From NCBI RefSeq assembly GCF_900176645.1, contig NZ_FXAN01000072.1, positions 97,818-161,817 on the forward strand: a stretch of DNA of 64,000 nt. The letters are read 5' to 3'. A program made the translations under genes and the position numbers. Origin of the DNA: Burkholderia singularis. Its GTDB lineage: Bacteria > Pseudomonadota > Gammaproteobacteria > Burkholderiales > Burkholderiaceae. Under the pieces are notes generated by a model. That model had not been told where the DNA came from and searched no databases. It saw nothing but the letters and a program-made list of their open reading frames with translations. Positions 63,736 to 64,000 of the stretch are shown here, in pieces. How positions within the stretch are numbered: position 1 is the stretch's first letter; each line of letters opens with the position of its first letter.

Positions 63736-64000
63736 TCAGCGGTGGAAAAAGACCGGCGATAACAGGGGCGGCGGACCGGGATCGGTATGCGCGAGATCGG
63801 TTGTTTTCGGTTGATGCGCTGGATTCGGTTGTCGAATTTTCGGTTGCGGTTTGACAGTGCGCGCCTCGTCGATCGGCGATTCGGCTGTATCGTCAGTGGC
63901 CGGTTCGAGCTTGCCCAGGCTTTGCGCCAAGCGAAGGCGGGAGGTCTGCCATTTCGCGACGGCCTGCACGCGCTGCTTTTGCGCATCGGCCAGCGCGGTT
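63736..64000 (-). CDS. 3' end of an unidentified gene (runs off the window)
   Basis: The minus-strand frame is open from the window edge to the stop at 63736, giving at least 87 residues: TALADAQKQRVQAVAKWQTS, an amphipathic helix, then an acidic TDDTAESPIDEA stretch and a Pro/Gln-rich tail ending LLSPVFFHR. The composition (helix then Pro-rich tail) suggests a periplasmic or envelope protein, but no family can be assigned from the tail alone. Confidence 0.5.
   Translation of the reverse strand, partial: TALADAQKQRVQAVAKWQTSRLRLAQSLGKLEPATDDTAESPIDEARTVKPQPKIRQPNPAHQPKTTDLAHTDPGPPPLLSPVFFHR

Overview
The window is high-GC DNA (about 65-68 % by eye) with gene content and order typical of a Burkholderia main chromosome, most likely the pseudomallei group. 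The evidence is the ybgC-tolQRAB-pal-cpoB-tRNA-Lys block followed by a capsule locus whose genes match the wcb (type I capsule) family, plus fimT-pilVWX minor pilin genes, gcdH with a divergent IclR regulator, and glyA-nrdR. This assignment comes from recognition of families and synteny, not from a database search.

Layout. Positions 1-134 hold the 5' end of a GNAT acetyltransferase, and 261-1430 a lone MFS transporter. Positions 8555-1600 (minus strand) are a six-gene aromatic catabolism operon: MBL-fold protein, FAD monooxygenase, DUF2783 protein, AAHS-type MFS importer, homogentisate dioxygenase and fumarylacetoacetase. Positions 8817-13380 carry a degenerate EAL-domain protein, a GFA/CENP-V-like zinc protein, the IclR/gcdH divergent pair with a near-perfect operator palindrome, and a 1-Cys peroxiredoxin with a strong terminator. 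Positions 13706-15009 encode a DUF883/YqjE/YqjK-like envelope-stress trio. Positions 18028-15227 (minus) are a minor pilin operon and 19961-18228 (minus) are glyA-nrdR. Positions 20438-26716 carry an SDR and the complete Tol-Pal operon, followed by tRNA-Lys(UUU) with a consensus promoter and a terminator.

From the tRNA to about 54.3 kb is a surface-polysaccharide locus. Its left arm (41892-27681, minus) is one tightly coupled operon: KpsS-like WcbO, an SDR, a membrane sulfatase/LtaS-type protein, a 2571-residue iterative reducing PKS, an LpxC paralogue, a PLP-dependent alpha-oxoamine synthase and a GNAT protein. I read it as a pathway that builds a dedicated lipid, probably the capsule anchor. 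The PKS makes the chain, the oxoamine synthase off-loads it by decarboxylative condensation with an amino acid (sphingoid-base chemistry), and the remaining enzymes trim, decorate or link it to glycan. The central arm (42348-46328, plus) encodes KpsE/M/T-type export proteins and a glycosyltransferase. The right arm (54310-46333, minus) encodes GDP-D-rhamnose synthesis (gmd, rmd) and four glycosyltransferases, one carrying a DUF4214 domain and six tandem 43-residue repeats.

The last 10 kb are accessory in character: a Hint-domain surface protein, an AT-rich stretch, a secreted GH15 glucoamylase with CBM20 and a 10-bp palindrome in its upstream region, an IS66 remnant, a LysR gene broken by an in-frame amber codon, a lipoprotein lipase, and the 3' end of an unidentified gene.
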